NCBI GenBank assembly: GCA_943330925.2
Contig: CALQJP020000027.1
Span: 1 to 15,069 of the forward strand
Source of the DNA: Chryseobacterium gleum
GTDB lineage: Bacteria > Bacteroidota > Bacteroidia > Flavobacteriales_D > Sanyastnellaceae
DNA: 15,069 nucleotides
Reading direction: 5' to 3'
Position numbers and translations under genes: made by a program. Below are positions 14,801-15,069 of this stretch, one piece after another; the first letter of the stretch is position 1, and every line of letters begins with the position of its first letter. The notes beneath the pieces were generated by a model that saw only the letters and a list, made by a program, of their open reading frames with translations, was not told the origin of the DNA and did no database searches.

Positions 14801-14917
14801 AGCATCCGCAAGGAAGTAGACTCGCGCTCACTTAATTTCGCACAAAGCATCTTGTTTGAATTCAACATCGACGGTATGAATCCATTCAAGATTGCCGAAA
14901 ACATTGCCAACCGATAA
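11855..14917 (+). CDS. Large M1-family metallopeptidase with C-terminal outer-membrane beta-barrel-like region
   Basis: 1020 residues. A signal peptidase I type signal (MRIISLLFCLLIGSSLHA, then QQ) is followed by an M1 N-domain. The zinc site is intact: HEVGH (362-366) and Glu385 in WMDEGINSFFE, with 18 residues between. The exopeptidase motif is GGGMEYP (336-342, Glu340), and the likely catalytic Tyr is Y465 in VYKK. After about residue 540 comes a beta-sandwich-like stretch. From about 640 to the end the sequence alternates aromatic/polar strands (GYG, YAGLGNGFYLNAAGQYGG, LPLGIYGGIAAL) as in an outer-membrane barrel. This suggests a peptidase tethered to the outer membrane; the side it faces and its substrates are unknown. 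No lipobox or T9SS-type tail is visible. It is probably the first gene of a new transcript, with the LpxH-like gene 5 bp after its stop. Confidence 0.88.
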   Translation: MRIISLLFCLLIGSSLHAQQSNYFQQKVDYTIAVTLNDTEHSLSAFETFDYTNQSPDILDKLYIHLWPNAYKNAKTAMSKQKFRQGDFFMLWAKPTAKGYIDSLDFKVDGTQVKWEYFEDQEDIAVLALPKPLKPGETIRVSTPFYVKLPSGSISRLGHIDQSYQITQWFPKPAVYDNKGWHPIPYLTQGEFYSEFGSFDVKITLPENYTVGATGNLQTQSEIERMDRLAKEVSSENTMDFPPSSPNMKTLHYIQSNVHDFGWFADKRWMVRKGEVELPASKRKVTTWALFTQAEKANWEEEGIRSINDGLYYYSLWSGDYPYDVCTAVDGTISAGGGMEYPNVTVIGSSGNASTLRTVIIHEVGHNWFYGILGSNERDNAWMDEGINSFFETRTLMATQKDSAMNIGIQVGQLDIQKLLGLENLSYNYLTEELPYLLAARTGEDQPIQAPSDDYTNLNYGGIVYKKTALAFNYLMSYLGEAEMNRCMAAYFEAWKFKHPSPDDLEEVFEATSGKNLDWFFDELIPTTHHVDYAVRSGKSKDGVYTVKVKNRGQIASPFAVEVMRNGESKSLVWTEGIKPRSSTSVTISVEKGDIVKVNPMTGIPEYNRNDNTLRTEGIMRTVEPTTFKFLSSVDNPEHSQLFWIPLVGWNEYNKWMLGVNVHNRTVPRKNFQWSASPMYSFASGTLAGMGHIEYTNGTWSAGVLARRFGIATSVFDAEEAVRSYDVLNPYVHYKMFRNRTAKDWSGSVRLSYFTIAEWYKENRKPKFNDFLYIPQGTDKTVRADQWRADIELKKKLPRSTFTWHSQIEIGDFTDMNVMHQHTLNHEWVYKGKGAKKIRTRLYAGLGNGFYLNAAGQYGGVRRNNESPGNGLRGDYLYEGLFLGRDQQTGLLSQQFMRTQGGMAAPTTQSANGFLLSLTTEIDMPFKLPLGIYGGIAALKNDSNTEIIRTTNTDVRTLWNAGVCVRVIPNVLKVYVPIVYSESIRKEVDSRSLNFAQSILFEFNIDGMNPFKIAENIANR

Positions 14918-14922
14918 ACCCG

Positions 14923-15069
14923 ATGTCAGACACACGCACCAAGATTTACTTCGCCTCCGACTTTCATTTGGGATCTCCCAATGAAGAGGTGAGTCTTGTG
15001 CGCGAAAAGAAAATCGTAGCCTGGCTCGAAGCAGCTCGCGTCGATGCCGCAGAAATCTTTCTGGTAGGC
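14923..15069 (+). CDS. lpxH: UDP-2,3-diacylglucosamine diphosphatase, LpxH-like (5' part only)
   Basis: Only the first 49 residues are in the window; the frame is open at the right edge. IYFASDFHLGSPN (residues 8-20) carries the metallophosphoesterase D-x-H metal motif (Asp13, His15), and EIFLVG at the edge precedes the expected GD motif. The spacing and wording match Bacteroidota LpxH relatives, which hydrolyse UDP-2,3-diacylglucosamine to lipid X at the inner membrane in lipid A synthesis. It starts 5 bp after the stop of the large M1 peptidase and is probably co-transcribed with it. With under 50 residues visible, another calcineurin-like phosphoesterase cannot be fully excluded. Confidence 0.8.
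   Translation, partial: MSDTRTKIYFASDFHLGSPNEEVSLVREKKIVAWLEAARVDAAEIFLVG

Noticed and set aside
1..15069. CRISPR arrays, tRNA/rRNA genes, insertion sequences, phage or defence genes
   Set aside because: No spaced direct repeats, clover-leaf sequences, transposase frames or terminal inverted repeats were seen. Nearly all sequence is explained by the listed genes.

Overview
The window reads as chromosome from a member of the Bacteroidota (Flavobacteriales-like or a close relative; the exact family cannot be read from it). The evidence is an OmpP1/FadL-like barrel of the Bacteroidota type, a secreted M1 peptidase with a tail resembling a type IX secretion (T9SS) sorting domain, a DUF4369-like/TlpA-type lipoprotein, a Bacteroidota-style fused Lys/Ala/Pro tail, TAnnTTTG-like promoter boxes close to start codons, and almost no Shine-Dalgarno sequences. 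Base composition is even, coding density is very high, and nothing looks like a mobile element, CRISPR array, tRNA or rRNA.

Left part (1-4977): a Pro/Ser/Thr/Arg-rich protein enters from the left edge and is followed 7 bp later by an OmpP1/FadL-like outer-membrane barrel. Converging on this is a two-gene minus-strand unit, a secreted M1 aminopeptidase-like enzyme and a YhhQ-type queuosine-precursor transporter, which share a 4-bp ATGA overlap. The transporter's 3' end also overlaps the barrel gene by 24 bp. The peptidase carries a run of ten G just after its signal peptide.

Middle (4978-9553): a divergent gene encodes a helical protein of unknown function, conserved in Bacteroidota, and ends in a perfect bidirectional terminator. 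Facing it is a minus-strand pair: a NIF3-family metal protein and, 5 bp downstream, a COG1579-type coiled-coil protein. The latter has lost all four zinc-ribbon cysteines and carries a roughly 300-residue extension, most of it histone H1-like.

Right part (9554-15069): plus-strand lpxK (lipid A 4'-kinase), a TlpA-like thioredoxin lipoprotein 12 bp later, a hairpin terminator, then a large M1 metallopeptidase apparently fused to an outer-membrane barrel. Five bp after it the start of an LpxH-like enzyme runs off the right edge. Most of the content concerns the envelope: lipid A synthesis, outer-membrane barrels, secreted peptidases and periplasmic redox.

No obviously new multi-gene system is visible. 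The points most worth a second look are the cysteine-less zinc ribbon fused to an H1-like tail, the G10 tract that could switch a secreted peptidase on and off, and the barrel-tethered peptidase.
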